A stretch of 64,000 nt of DNA, taken from contig NC_052667.1 of the NCBI RefSeq assembly GCF_016802725.1, positions 1,082,501-1,146,500 on the forward strand. The letters run 5' to 3'. The translations under genes were made by a program, and so were the position numbers. The DNA comes from Solenopsis invicta (lineage: Eukaryota > Arthropoda > Insecta > Hymenoptera > Formicidae). The notes below the pieces were generated by a model that was not told where the DNA came from, searched no databases, and was given only the letters and a program-made list of their open reading frames with translations. Below, in pieces: positions 34,021 to 45,875 of the stretch (its first letter is position 1; the number at the start of each line of letters is the position of its first letter).

Positions 34021-37000
34021 ATCAGCTAAAACGCTATAGCACTGATAGCATACAAGTAATCGATGATGACGATGGCTGATCGCGCAGATGGACAGCGTTT
34101 CCAGGCAGTTTTTTCCAAAACGCAAACGGACGAGTTGTCGCACGGCGCACAAAACAATCCGCACTTGTGAATGGAACACAACCCTGCGCGCATCAAGGAC
34201 GGACGGAAACTGGCCACATGCTTCAGCCGGCGGGGCGGCGTGGTCCCGGTGATCCGGCTCGCCGCGGTAAAGGCGCGATTCAACTCGACTCGGCTAAGCT
34301 CGACTCGACTCGACTCGACTCGACACGACTCGGCTCGGTTCACCAAAGACTCCCCCCGGCGTTTCAACACGCCGGCTAGATTCGGCTCGGTGCATTCGGT
34401 GCAGTCGCAAATGATTCAGGGCAATTTTTTTCCTTTTCGTTTCATTCTTCCATTCTTACTCCCTCTTTCTTCCCCTTGCATAGAGGCGGATCTCGATTTG
34501 TCAAAATCGGACGTGACCCGACACGCTCCCCAATTGCCGCTGGCGACGGCGGCGATTCGAGTCTTCTTCGCCAGGCAAAACGGATACAAAATAAAAAGGG
34601 AGGAAGATCAGGCTCTTTCTCCCGGGTCAATCACACTCGAATTCGAGTCCCCCTTGAGAGTCAGAAGAAGCGTGCTTGCAAACTGATCGGTCCATCGTCT
34701 CGCATGCTACATATAACGCTTCTCACGTTGTTATACTCCTTATAAGTTGTTTATGCCTGCTTGTTTTCGCTGAATGCAGCTAATGAGAACAAATCGATCA
34801 TCAGAATTAGAACCATTTGTATTCTGGCTGTTTGTTCTTCTATCTCTTAATTATATCCTCCGCGACAATTTTAATAAATCACTCACGCCACACATGCGTC
34901 TACTTCGCGGCGACGTCTCGCGCGATTCACTTCGGGACGATCCTATTTTGGACGATGCAAGAGATAAGCACGTCATAACTTACAGGGCAATGGAGCAAGG
35001 AAACCGCAATAAAATGTTACGCTTCGTCTAACGCGGCTTTCGCATCCTCTTCGAACTTGCGCGTCGTAAAATTTCGCTGGTTCCTACATTATTTTCCTAT
35101 ACATCAGTGGTGTTGCGATATTTTTCATACAACCTTCGCAGCATCATCTACGATCTAGTCGATAATTCATGAACCTCCCGAAAGAGATACGATACACGAT
35201 TGAACAATACACAGTGTAAACTAGGCGAAATAAAAGCCAGTGGCTTGTTTGAATAATAGAGATACTAACTTCCTTCGATAAGATTACGTTATCGCGAGGA
35301 CTCAATAGATATACATAGCTAAAGCAATCCTGATTGCTATGTACATATGCATTCACTAGCCAAGCCTCCCTCGCAGATCTCGCGTACCAAATCGTGTGGC
35401 GTGATCGCGTTAAAATATTTTTCAACAAGCGTATAATTCTCTTGCAAAAGGATACGAGCGTGATACAGCTACATTCCGCTGTCTCTGGTTCTCGCATTAC
35501 GAAATTCACGAAGGACGCATTGATCGCGTACGAAACGAGACGTTTCGATAATCAGCCGTTCTAATCTTATGCGCTCCAAATTTGGCTGTCGCCTCGTACT
35601 TTCGTCTTAAGCGGAGAAGATCGGTTGCTCGCGGGGCGGGAGGGTTCTTGGTTCTTCTCGCTTAATAAAAATTCCGATGCAGGTCGCGCCACAGACCTCC
35701 TATCCTCTTCGCCCCCCCCCCCATCGCGCTTCTGCCGCTCTTGTGCGTGTACCTGCATATATACGTACACATTAATATACGGCGATCCCTTTCGATTCAC
35801 CCTCTTTTTCCACAAGTATCAATTTATCGCGTAAAAAAGAGCGAAGTTTTAGTTTGAAGATAGGGGGCCGATTATTCGCACGCGACAGAAAATGTCTGTC
35901 TGTTAGATATTGCATGTTAGCAATATACCAGCCCAGACATTGCCACCGCTATCACCGCCACCGCCACCACCGCCACCGCCGTCGCCGGTCGTCGGAGACC
36001 GACATCATCGGCCCCAGTGTGAAACCCGAAGGCTATTTATAGTAGGGAGCGGCTTCTAGTTCCCACCGCGTGAAAAATCGCAACTGGTTTCTCGCGAGTG
36101 CGAATGGAACAGAAAGATAGAGGAAGAGAGAAGGAACGGCTCCGATGTCTCGGCCGAAGTCGTCGCTCTGCATTAGCCGTTCCGCTAATGAGCAAACAGT
36201 CTGACGTCTCCCGTCAAAGGCTTTTACGAGAATACACCTGATAATCGACGCAATGATGAGAATTACAGTACGAAGCGTAATAAACGATAAACGAATTAAT
36301 TAATTAAGATGACTGATAACATTTGATGAAAACTAAACGTTACCCTCACGATTGGTTAAGCATTGTTGTATTCATTATCCGTAATTGCTTTCACGCTCCG
36401 ATTACACGTGACAATGAAGGTCTTGTTGTAAATATATACTATTTGAAGTTTACATCTAAGCGTTTTCCAATGCCAGAAAGAAGTGTTCACCTGTTTAAAC
36501 TGCAGGCGTAGCATGGTTGCGTGCAAGAATGGCTCGCAAACTTTCCGGCGCGTGCTTACCAGCGTTTTTCTTTTTTATCCAGCCAATTAAAGACACATGT
36601 TCGATAAGCGTATATCATGTTCCATGGAGAATCGCGCAAAGGTGTCCGTAGACCGATTTGCATAACCGCGTAACCCGCATTCTCGTGCGCAAGGAGAAGG
36701 AAAAAAAGATGGACCGATCTAGGTCGAGTTTTGCTTAATACGAAGGATGCCAACCGCGTTCCTTGGACGCGTGATCGGCTGCTCCTTTCTCCTTCTGCGT
36801 ACCTACGCTTTATGCAAATCCATCCGGACAGGTCTTAACGGTTGCCTTTTCTGCTGGACGCGGCCGATGAAGGGAGCCACGTTCCGAAGAGAAAAGTGAC
36901 GAAGAAGAGGACGCGAGGCAATATAGGAAAATGAGAAGAGAAGGAATCTGTCTCTATGCCAAACCGAAATGAATCGAGGTGTCTTTCTGACACCTTCCTA

Positions 37001-37900
37001 GAAGACGTATTCTTGTGTCTCTCTTTCTACACCTTATTTGTTTCATTCGTTATAATTAAATTAAGTAATCGCGCATGTAAAACAGTAGGATATTTTTATC
37101 TCTCGGAGATAATAGTGGATAATTCATTTTCGATGAAAGTATCACATCCGGGCACGACTGTTGGATCCGTATACTTAAAACGCTTTCAAATATAACTAAT
37201 TATTTGCAAATCGTAAAGGTGAATTCGTCATTACGCGAGCGCATTTTGAGAACAACCGGATAAAATCAGGCTCGATAAAACGCGTAATAAGGGAATAAGT
37301 TAAAAATTCACGAGCTGGAATACATTAAAAAGGTTGCTGTCCTTGCAAGGGCGTCACGCTGCGCAACCTCGCTCCCTCGTTCCTCTCGTAACCACGCCAA
37401 GACGGGAAAGGTGTTTGCCCCTGTCCAACTTCTCTCACTTGGGTTTTTCACTTGGGTTGAACACGACCATATGCAGACTTTTTGAATATATGAAGATGAA
37501 TCAATAACGTTTCTCTCTCTTCCTCTTTCTCCCTTTGCGAGATAACTTCTGATCATATCTACCCATCCGAACGCAAGAGAAGAGATAAGTAGTTAGATAT
37601 CGCCACTTTAGGAATTATCACACTCTAAGGTCTTCTCAAGCGCTAAAATCATTACATATAAAATTTTTAGAGACACATCACAACATTTTGAAATTAAATC
37701 CATCAAACACCAAATTACAGTTATAAAAATATTAGTTATAATTTCTCATTCAATAAATGCTACGTACATAACACACTTGAAAAATTGTAATTTTTGTAAC
37801 TATATTATAATTTTATAATTGTAACTTGGTATTTACTGAAAAGTAATACAAAATGCAAAAAAAATTATCATGTAAAAAAAGATTAAAGAGAAAACCGTAC
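34021..37900. other. Mixed-composition spacer, no gene supported
   Basis: Moderately GC-rich between 34080 and 34700, with a CGACT pentanucleotide repeat at 34299-34324, a C homopolymer near 35710 and a CCGCCA-type triplet run near 35940-35990. Reading frames are short, overlap on both strands and show no domain or splice-consistent structure. It may contain regulatory DNA. Confidence 0.4.
34299..34324. repeat. (CGACT)n microsatellite
   Basis: About five tandem CGACT units in a GC-rich stretch. Confidence 0.7.
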
Positions 37901-37903
37901 ATA

Positions 37904-38012
37904 AGCGAATTTTTTAATTCATCGATTGATCAATCGCATTGTGCAACTTTGTTTTATAAAAGCTGCATTTGCGTATAACGCGATTGATTAATCGATGAAT
38001 TAAAAAACTTGC
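37904..38012. mobile_element. Palindromic MITE, copy 3 of 3
   Basis: AGCGAATTTTTTAATTCATC followed by GATTGATCAATCGCATTGTG, with the reverse-complement arm ending at ATTAAAAAACTTGCT. Same family as 2396-2513 and 6231-6350. The centre keeps the AAGCTGCATTTGCG segment seen in copy 1 in opposite orientation. Confidence 0.7.
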
Positions 38013-39170
38013 TCATATATGTACAATGCATACATGAGAAATTTAAATGTTTGTACGTTCGTATAAAAATAAGTTCCATCTATATTCCATAAAAATGCAA
38101 GAGTATTTTATCCCAAGCAGCACCGTTGTGTCTATTTTAGTATCTTTTTTTTTATCGGTTCACGGAGAACTTCTCGGTAATGATTATTCTCAGACAAGGT
38201 TCCGTACGCGCGAACCTTCAAACTGGTCTTCCGTTAAGGTTGTTGCGAAAGCACTGCTAATTTACAAACTAACAAACGATACATTCCACAACTGTAAACA
38301 CGACGTCGTTGCTCTGTCAGAACTTACATAAGAAGTAAAACTGCGCGTTTATGGGAGTTTAAGAAATGTGCTATGCGAGTACACTTTCAAATAACGCTCA
38401 AGTCCACGTTTGTTTTTACGCTCAGTGCCTGCGTTTCAATAGCGCATAAATCTAAACACTCATTGTTTGCTCCGCAAATGGTGAGCACATGCCTTTTCGT
38501 ATTATCTCATCAGTTTCCGTTATTTAATACTCCAGCAGATTTCTTGCGCGTATGCATCAACGTCCTTCGCGTCCCTTCTTTTCCGATCATTCCGACTGGC
38601 TGGCGCTACAATGTAATACATTCTCTCGGTCTAGCAAAGCATTTTTTACACTTTCGTAAGCTCTCATTCTCGAGGATGACCCTGGGCAAAGTGCAAGATT
38701 CGAAATTAACATCTAAAAAGAGACAAAACCTTATTTCCTAGTCTCGTATCTAAGAACGTGAGTGGAACTACGCGGGTTATCGCGATAAATATAGGCGGAT
38801 AATGAGGACTACATGTTAACGTGGGCTGAGAATTCCTTGGCGGCAAACGTGGGACGCAAACACGCGGGTGCGTGGCCGATACGGTCGCGGACATCGGAAT
38901 TACGTTCACCTCCGATTACTCGTCGCGAGTTCCGCAGTTTTTTTTTTATTATTATTTACAATAAGAGTCCTTGAGATCAAATTATTTTCGCGTATGCATT
39001 GTCGTGCGTACATACAATAGAGAGCAACTTCCGTCGAATCTAATCCGTAAGTGATACACGACGCGATACTCGATACTCACGCATCGCGTGTATAATCTCT
39101 CATTCCAGATAATTTAATCGCTCAATTAAGACAATCCGCTAAACGACGAGGGTGGCACAGGGCCTTTCGA
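38013..39170. other. Spacer, no gene supported
   Basis: Short frames only, with no recognisable product. Composition rises in GC towards the next CpG-rich block. Confidence 0.4.
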
Positions 39171-39837
39171 TCATCATCCGGCTGCAATCGGATACAGTTC
39201 CTCGATCCAGTCAGCTGGATTGTCGTTCGATAATTCAACGACAGTGTCGAGGAGGGTTAGGGGAGGGAACGGGAAGAGGGCGGTGTAGAGGTCGTTCGAC
39301 GCTCGCGTGATGCGCGAAGCAACGCGGCGTCCGTCGGCGCCACTCGCCGACGACCCACTCGTCGATTTTCTATTCAAAAAAATGATGATGTAATTATTAC
39401 CCGCTCTCTCTCTCTCTCTTTCTTTCTCTCTATCTCCTGACGAACGTACCGAATCTCCACTGTCGAATCTCACGGCCGTGCCGGAGTCGCGTCTCGCACG
39501 CTCTCCGCGTGGGCTGGCCTCTAGCTGGCTCCGGCGAGCCGGCACGACATCACACGCTACGCCGGCCGGTAGTCGGCCGATGGTCACCCTCGTCGTGGTA
39601 CTGGCCGATCGATAGTCCTCGTCGAAAGGAAACCACCACGAGGCACACGGTGGCGCGGCGACGTACACACACCTCGCGCACTCGTACACACGTTCGATCG
39701 TCTCGCCCGTCTACCTTCTTCTGCCATCAGATCGCGAATTTCGAGGGGGGAAGAGCAAACGCCAGACCCACCGACGCGTGTTCAACGTACACGTGTACTA
39801 CTTGTGCGCGCGCGCGCACGCGCACATATGTACATAT

Positions 39838-39868
<31 letters not shown>

Positions 39869-40480
39869 CGTATGCACACGCACACATACACACACACAAA
39901 AACGCAACGCGGTTGACGCCACGAAGTTGGCTAGCTTAGAGCGTGACGCAGGGTAAGCACGCGACACCCGGAAACCGTCGATGTCATGGTCGAAAGGTGG
40001 AGGTGGTGGTGGAGGTGGGAGTGTGGGGGGGGGATGCACTTGGCGCCGGCGCCGGAAGCCAGCGACGGTAGCGTCACGCGTCCGCTGCTGGATTTGCGAG
40101 GAAATCGTCGATAATGACCTTTCTCTCGGGCTTGTCTTTGCGATAACTCCTAGAGACCCCAAACCCCTCTTTCGAATTCATCGATACGTTCCGCCGCAAC
40201 GTTCACGTTGTTGCGCGCTCGCGTCTCGCTGTCGATGTCTCGAATCCTGATTCGAATGAGATTTAAACGCATTATGTGCACTCGTGACAACGATAATCGT
40301 GCGGCGAGTATCGCTCGCGTGATTATATCGCACGCGCGATGAAAACATCGCGATCGTGAATAGCGTATCCGCTTATCGTAATGTTATCCCACGTGCGCAA
40401 ACGCGACACGTGTATCCGCGCTATCGCGGTTAACTTCACCGCGTTGCGAAACAGATTCGTAGCGCTACCTTGCCTTCTAT
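39171..40480. promoter_or_regulatory. CpG-rich island with CGCA repeat
   Basis: GC- and CpG-rich DNA with a CT-rich run near 39405-39435, a CGCA tetranucleotide tract at 39839-39870 and G/C homopolymer runs near 40000-40035. Reading frames occur on both strands, but they are repetitive and domain-free. It could be an upstream promoter or non-coding first exon. The nearest coding start on the minus strand is the transporter, about 6.5 kb away; on the plus strand it is intersectin, about 5.5 kb away. Confidence 0.4.
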
Positions 40481-40610
40481 GGCTCAAACGAACACATCAT
40501 ACATGTGGAATGGAAGTAAAATATAATAATATAATATAAAATATAATACAACAATAATATAATATAATAATATAATATAATAATAATAATAAACTGCGAT
40601 AACAACCCTC

Positions 40611-40805
40611 ACATCCCAGTCAGCACAGAGAATTAAAAAAAAATTTAGACTTACTATATGTCATCAATTCAAAATTTATTTTCAAATGCAAGAACTCTTT
40701 TCAAAAAAAGAATTCTTTCTGCATCTCAAAATGAACTCTAAATTGATAACATAAGCCTGAATTTTTTTTTTAATTCTTTTTCAATCTATTTGTCAACTGG
40801 GGTGT
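40611..40805. mobile_element. Foldback element with ACAYCCCAGT ends
   Basis: Left end ACATCCCAGTCAGCACAGAG; right end reverse complement ACACCCCAGTTGACAAATAG. Inner arms built on AATTAAAAAAAAA and a TATGTCATCAATT / TATGTTATCAATT pair show about 90 bp of imperfect inverted repeat. No coding capacity. Confidence 0.6.
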
Positions 40806-41842
40806 ATCGAAATGCGATAAACGGAGCATTGCTATGTGGGGAATATTAATTGCTCTTCTTATTCCTCCATCTCGATAATCGATTTGTAATCGAATCTTAT
40901 CAAATTGTTTTAATCAAATTAATTTTTATCGTTACAGACCATTTGATCGTTGTATCACACGCGCCAATATAATAATAAGCTTTTAAGATGATTTCAGACC
41001 TCAATTAACTTATTTAGTGCGATTAATTTAACCGAATGAAGAAGATTTATACTCACGTGACACTCACATCTATTTCTACCAAGATTCATTTAGATTAACC
41101 CGAATACTAACTTAACTAGTTTCAAATATTAGAAAAAATCAAAATAGTTAATTAACTGATCTAGATTTATCTAAATAAAACCACATATAATTTGATCTTT
41201 TATTTACGTAAATTACAATTAAAACGTTTGTATCTTATCTAAAATACATTTACATGTAATTTATCGTATCTTTAGCTAGATAATTTAAAGTTATCTAAAT
41301 GCAATATTGCTGCAACTTTCACATTGCATAAGATGTGATGCTGAAACTTACAGCTACTATCCATGTATCAACTGGGGATTTAATCTACTCTAAAACCAAG
41401 CTTCACTCGATGTGTCAAGTTCACCGGAAAGCTTAGCTGAAATCATCCTTATCGTTAGATACAGTTACGCCTATACGTTCCGAGGAAGAAACGAGGTGTG
41501 ATCGATCAGCGAAGTTAAAGCATTTACGATGAGTGATTGATTACGCGTCGTCCTTCGACGCGCTCTAATTAAATCGACGGGATCTCGCAAAAGAGTGTGA
41601 TGTTTAGACGAGCCGCTTCAATCGTATAAACTATAAAGAAACGCTTTTATTCGCTGTACAGGAAGAACCGCAATATTAATGACTCGTCATGTGTACATAA
41701 ATATTCATCATTATCGTTCATTCGTTAAGCAGTTCCGTCTCATCGATTCGTTCGTAATAGTTTGTACAAGCGTGTCAACTCGCGCAGCGCGATAAAATCC
41801 ACGCACTTCGTGACCCGACACATTTTTTTATTAAGATCATTC
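40806..41842. other. AT-rich spacer, no gene seen
   Basis: No coding or structural signal beyond short A/T repeats. Confidence 0.4.
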
Positions 41843-41844
41843 TA

Positions 41845-42057
41845 CAATAGCGTAAACGTAGTTGTAAATGATGGTAAGGCGTAGTTGCACAAGTCCGTTT
41901 TTACCAGATGTAGATTATTTTTAATCTTGGTTTTTCTTATTCTTAAAACTAGAAAAAGAAAGTTAAAGGTAATTTGTTGATAAAAAATGGACATGTGTAA
42001 CTATACCTGACAATACAACTGACCTAACAACTACTTACGATTACGTTTACGCTATTG
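41845..42057. mobile_element. Tc1/mariner-like MITE, 213 bp
   Basis: Terminal inverted repeats CAATAGCGTAAACGTA at both ends (16 bp, exact), flanked by TA at 41843-41844 and 42058-42059. Pairing continues more weakly inward. The interior is too short for a transposase. Confidence 0.7.
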
Positions 42058-42463
42058 TACAATGGTCTTTACTGCCTCTTATCTGACCTCGTTAAGAATC
42101 CAATACAAAGATTACCAATAGATGTGTCTTCGTACCGCGACGGAGCGAAGAATAAGGAAACGTGATCTGTAGTTGAATTCTGTAACTCTTAATGATAATA
42201 TCAATATTGTTGCAACATCGTTGCGCAGTTTTTTTATACATCCGTGTAACGACATAACGATGCACTGATACTGTCGTTAAGAATTAAAGAATTCAGCTGT
42301 TGATTGGATGAAGAGAAAAGAAATTCAAGTGGAATAATACAAAGAACTTTGATTAATCGATACAATTCCAAGAGGTCAATTCGGAGGTTGATCGAGATGA
42401 ATTGAATATATAAGCGGAATATCGCACAACGCAAAAAAATATTATTGTTAAGTAGTACCAAGA

Positions 42464-42986
42464 TTCACAAAACTAATTGTCTAAACATAAGATATTAGGA
42501 GTTTATTTATGTAAATTGTTCCAAATATCATAATTTTTTAAAGAAAAATAAATTGGAATTGAAGATCTTTACCCAGTGATACATTTGCATCAAAGCAAAC
42601 TTGTGTTCAACCTAAAAAAATTAATTCACCTGTTATCAACAAAATCAGAATTAAATTTTAAATAAAATTGCAATAAAACGCTGATTCCACTTATCTTTTT
42701 ATCTGTCGTTTAATTTTGAACATGTGTAAAAAATGATAAAATCGTGGCAGAATAATATTAAATAAACAAGACAGTTTTATATACGATTACAAAACTAATT
42801 GTCTAAAATAAAAGATATTAGAAGTTTACTTTGTGCTACAAATTAAAATTATATTTTTGATGAAAATACATATGATTGACAAGAATTTCCACTTCAAGTT
42901 TTCTTAAAAAAATTATAATAATTAATGAATTTGCAGCATAAAATAAACTTCTATATTTTGGTCTGAACAATTAGTTTCATAATTAT
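42464..42986. repeat. Repeated ACTAATTGTCTAAA module, direct and inverted copies
   Basis: CAAAACTAATTGTCTAAA followed by AAGATATTAG-AGTTTA occurs directly near 42468 and 42790, and inverted near 42928-42980. The last two copies form a foldback of about 200 bp. It is probably a degraded MITE with a solo arm upstream. Confidence 0.5.
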
Positions 42987-44080
42987 ATATCAAAGAATGA
43001 ATGTTCGAAGCTTTGTTTTAAATATTCGCGCATCGTATTTGTTGGGTAATAATTTAATAATGTCTTATAATTAATGTCTCAGTATAATAACAACAATTTA
43101 CATAAAATATTAAGTTATCAAAGTTGAGTAAGTTAATATGATTTTTAAAACTAAATTTAATGACTTATAAAATTAATTTGGTAACGTTAAAAGTTACACA
43201 AATAAAAATCTTATAGTTAAAAGTTATGTTAAGATTAAATTAACATAGATTAAATTAAAAATTAATTTTAAAAAGTATTTTGTTCATATCAAACTAGAAA
43301 TTCGCAAGTTTTAAAAATTAGATTACTCAATATAATTAATTACTATGGATCATCAAACAAAAAATATTTTATTTGTAAATTAAGTTTTTGCGAGAAAACA
43401 AAATAATACATTTTATGTAGAAATGTATTATAATTTATTTTTTTTACATAAACACATTTTTAATTAATTAAAGAAAAAAATTAATAAGTTTATGTATTTT
43501 AAAAATAAATAATTAAAGTTAAAAATTGAATCATTTTTAACATTAAGTTAAAAGTTATCGACTTTTTAACTTTATTATTGATTTTTAACTTTGTAACTAG
43601 TTACTACGCAAATCAACAAAATATGTATAACAATTTTTAATGAGTTATTTCTATTACTATATAAAAAACATTATTTCATTATATTGTTAAAAACTAATTA
43701 TTATTAAATTATTAGCAACAGTAATCATGAGACGCGGATATTTAAATGCGAAGCAGGCGTTTCAAAAATGCTTCGATACAAAAGCATAATCGTTTCGAGA
43801 TCGATATCTCGTTTTAATTGGCGATACCTGTGGTCCCATCCGAGCTCTCCAAGTTCCAGACGACGACCTCGAAAAGTGACAAAGACGCCAATGTCGCCGA
43901 GCCGACGGGAAGGCCGCCACTCGATTGCGAAATGCTTCAATAATCGCTTCTAACAACCGTAATCGCGTTTATATCGTTAGATGGGTCCCTCTCGGACCAG
44001 CGAGTTTATCGACGAAAAACAAATCTCGATGCAACAAGCGTGCACTTATCGATTTGACCAGTACTCTTCGTTCGAGAGAC
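42987..44080. other. AT-rich spacer with TAAAAGTTA-type low complexity
   Basis: Repeated AAAGTTA / TAACTTT motifs between about 43120 and 43620. No gene is visible. Confidence 0.4.
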
Positions 44081-45875
44081 GATTAAAAAAAATTGCGATA
44101 GCGAGGGTTATCCGTGTCATCTGGTGATGGAGAAGGAGAGCGAGGGGCGAGAGATTCTCTCGAGACGGGTGGATGAGGAAAGGGGGGGAGGGAACCGATC
44201 ATTATTTCAAAAATAACGATCTCGCGCTGTGAAAAACGCGGAAGCTCGCCACGGCCGCGTAGGTCGAATCCGCGCCGATTCGCGAACGCTCGCGCTTCCG
44301 GCTTGACTGCTGCCGGTGCCCCAATGCAATTTCCAGCTCGTACATGCGCCACGTATGTACATTATATGCACGCGTGGAAGAATATCTATTATCGCCAAGG
44401 ACGCGTGCCCCGTCGGGCACTCGGGTATTCGGTGTGATTCGCGTTCGTCTCACCGCTCATCGGTCGTGTGTATAGGCTCGCCACCGCCGTTTTTAATTGC
44501 CCTCTGTTAGCAAAAAGGCGCGCTTGACATTTCGATACCTACGTTTCGCCGATACATTCGTTTATTTTGCTTACGCAGCTTACGTACGGCAGCAAACGCC
44601 GACAAAGGAAGGTTCGCAAACGGTCAGATTGTGATTCGCAACGACGAAGTCGATGTGATATGAGCCACTTTGACGGCGGTCGTTCGGTCTGAAGTGCGCT
44701 CAGGAACGAAACGTAACGCTCCGACGTTCGCTGCGAGTCGCCAACATTCTTTCGCGACCATCGTCCCGCCATCGAGCAATTAAATCTCGTTTTCAACGGC
44801 GAAGCTGCACTTCCGGCAACGCGTACTCGTTGTCCGAAGGGTGTATTGTCGCCCGAACTTCTCACTCTCTCTCTTTCTCTCTCGCGGAGAATCAAACGAT
44901 CTTCGCTGCAGATCGCAGGAATCAGTCTCGGAGGCGGGATATCGATTCTCGCCGAAGAGTCCCGAGAGCGACCGAGCGCTCGTGAAAGTGACGTGCGCGA
45001 GTAGTAGTTGCACGACGAGCGGTTGTGAGCTAGGCGAGTTTGTCGGTGGTCAGTGGTGGTCATCTCATCGTAGATCGGCTCGCACGGGTTCGCTCTCCCT
45101 CGGTCAACCCGGTCGTGCCGAAACAGTTGTCTCCTCGCGGCAAAATCTCTCATCCCTTTTTCCTATCGCGGGGAAGGAAAGATCGATTCCGCCTTCGCTC
45201 GTCGGGCCGCGCACGCGGGAGAGACGCGGCGCGATTGACAGTTGGGACACGAGAACGGGGCAAGTGGACCGACTGACACCCAGGTAGATCCTAGTGAACG
45301 GACGGACGGACGGACGGACGAATGAACGACAACAACGACGACGACGACAACGGGATCGTAGGTCGCGCGATGATGGGTGATAATGGGCGATGACGGATAT
45401 GGTGGGCGGTACGATTGGCGTTTCTCGCGACACGGGACACGGGATTGACGGGATTTACGCACGCGACTCCCTTTGATTTGACGACGTCTGTCGCGCGAGC
45501 GCTTCTCGCGTCGTGCTGCCCTCGCGATCTCTCGTTATCAGAGTATATTTTCTTTATGCGCGCGAGCCAGCGCTCGATATTTCGTATTCCCTTCGATCCG
45601 TGTGACTTCGCCGTTGTACCACGTCGTTGCCCGAATCGCGAATAGAAATCGCGCTCGCGGAGGGATTCCTTATCCTTCGATTTGATTTTTCCATTGCCAG
45701 ATAAATCCCGTCGCGAAGCCGTCGTCGAGGCGAGGATCGATCATCGTGACCTAACCTAAGCTTAACCTTGAAGGCGTGAACTGTCGCCGTTAATCGCACC
45801 GATCGCGAGGAACGCGACAGTTTTACGACGTGATACCGTCTCTAGTATCGCGCAGCGGACGACGATCTCCTCAAA
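44081..45875 (+). promoter_or_regulatory. CpG-rich upstream region of intersectin
   Basis: CpG- and GC-rich DNA up to the intersectin start codon, with a CT-rich run near 44855-44882, a GACG tetranucleotide run at 45300-45325 and a CGA triplet run. CCTAACCTA lies at 45750-45758, about 120 bp above the ATG. It probably holds the promoter and 5' UTR. Frames on both strands here look like composition artefacts. Confidence 0.5.

Noticed and set aside
34171..34686. 171-codon plus-strand frame near 34.4 kb
   Set aside because: Includes a CGACT microsatellite and shares the region with several equal competing frames; no recognisable protein.
39174..39689. 171-codon minus-strand frame in the CpG island
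   Set aside because: GC-rich island with overlapping frames on both strands, no domain, and simple-repeat composition; a non-coding promoter or exon is more likely.
44539..45287. Long frames on both strands just above intersectin
   Set aside because: CpG-rich promoter composition produces stop-poor frames; they overlap each other and none continues into intersectin.
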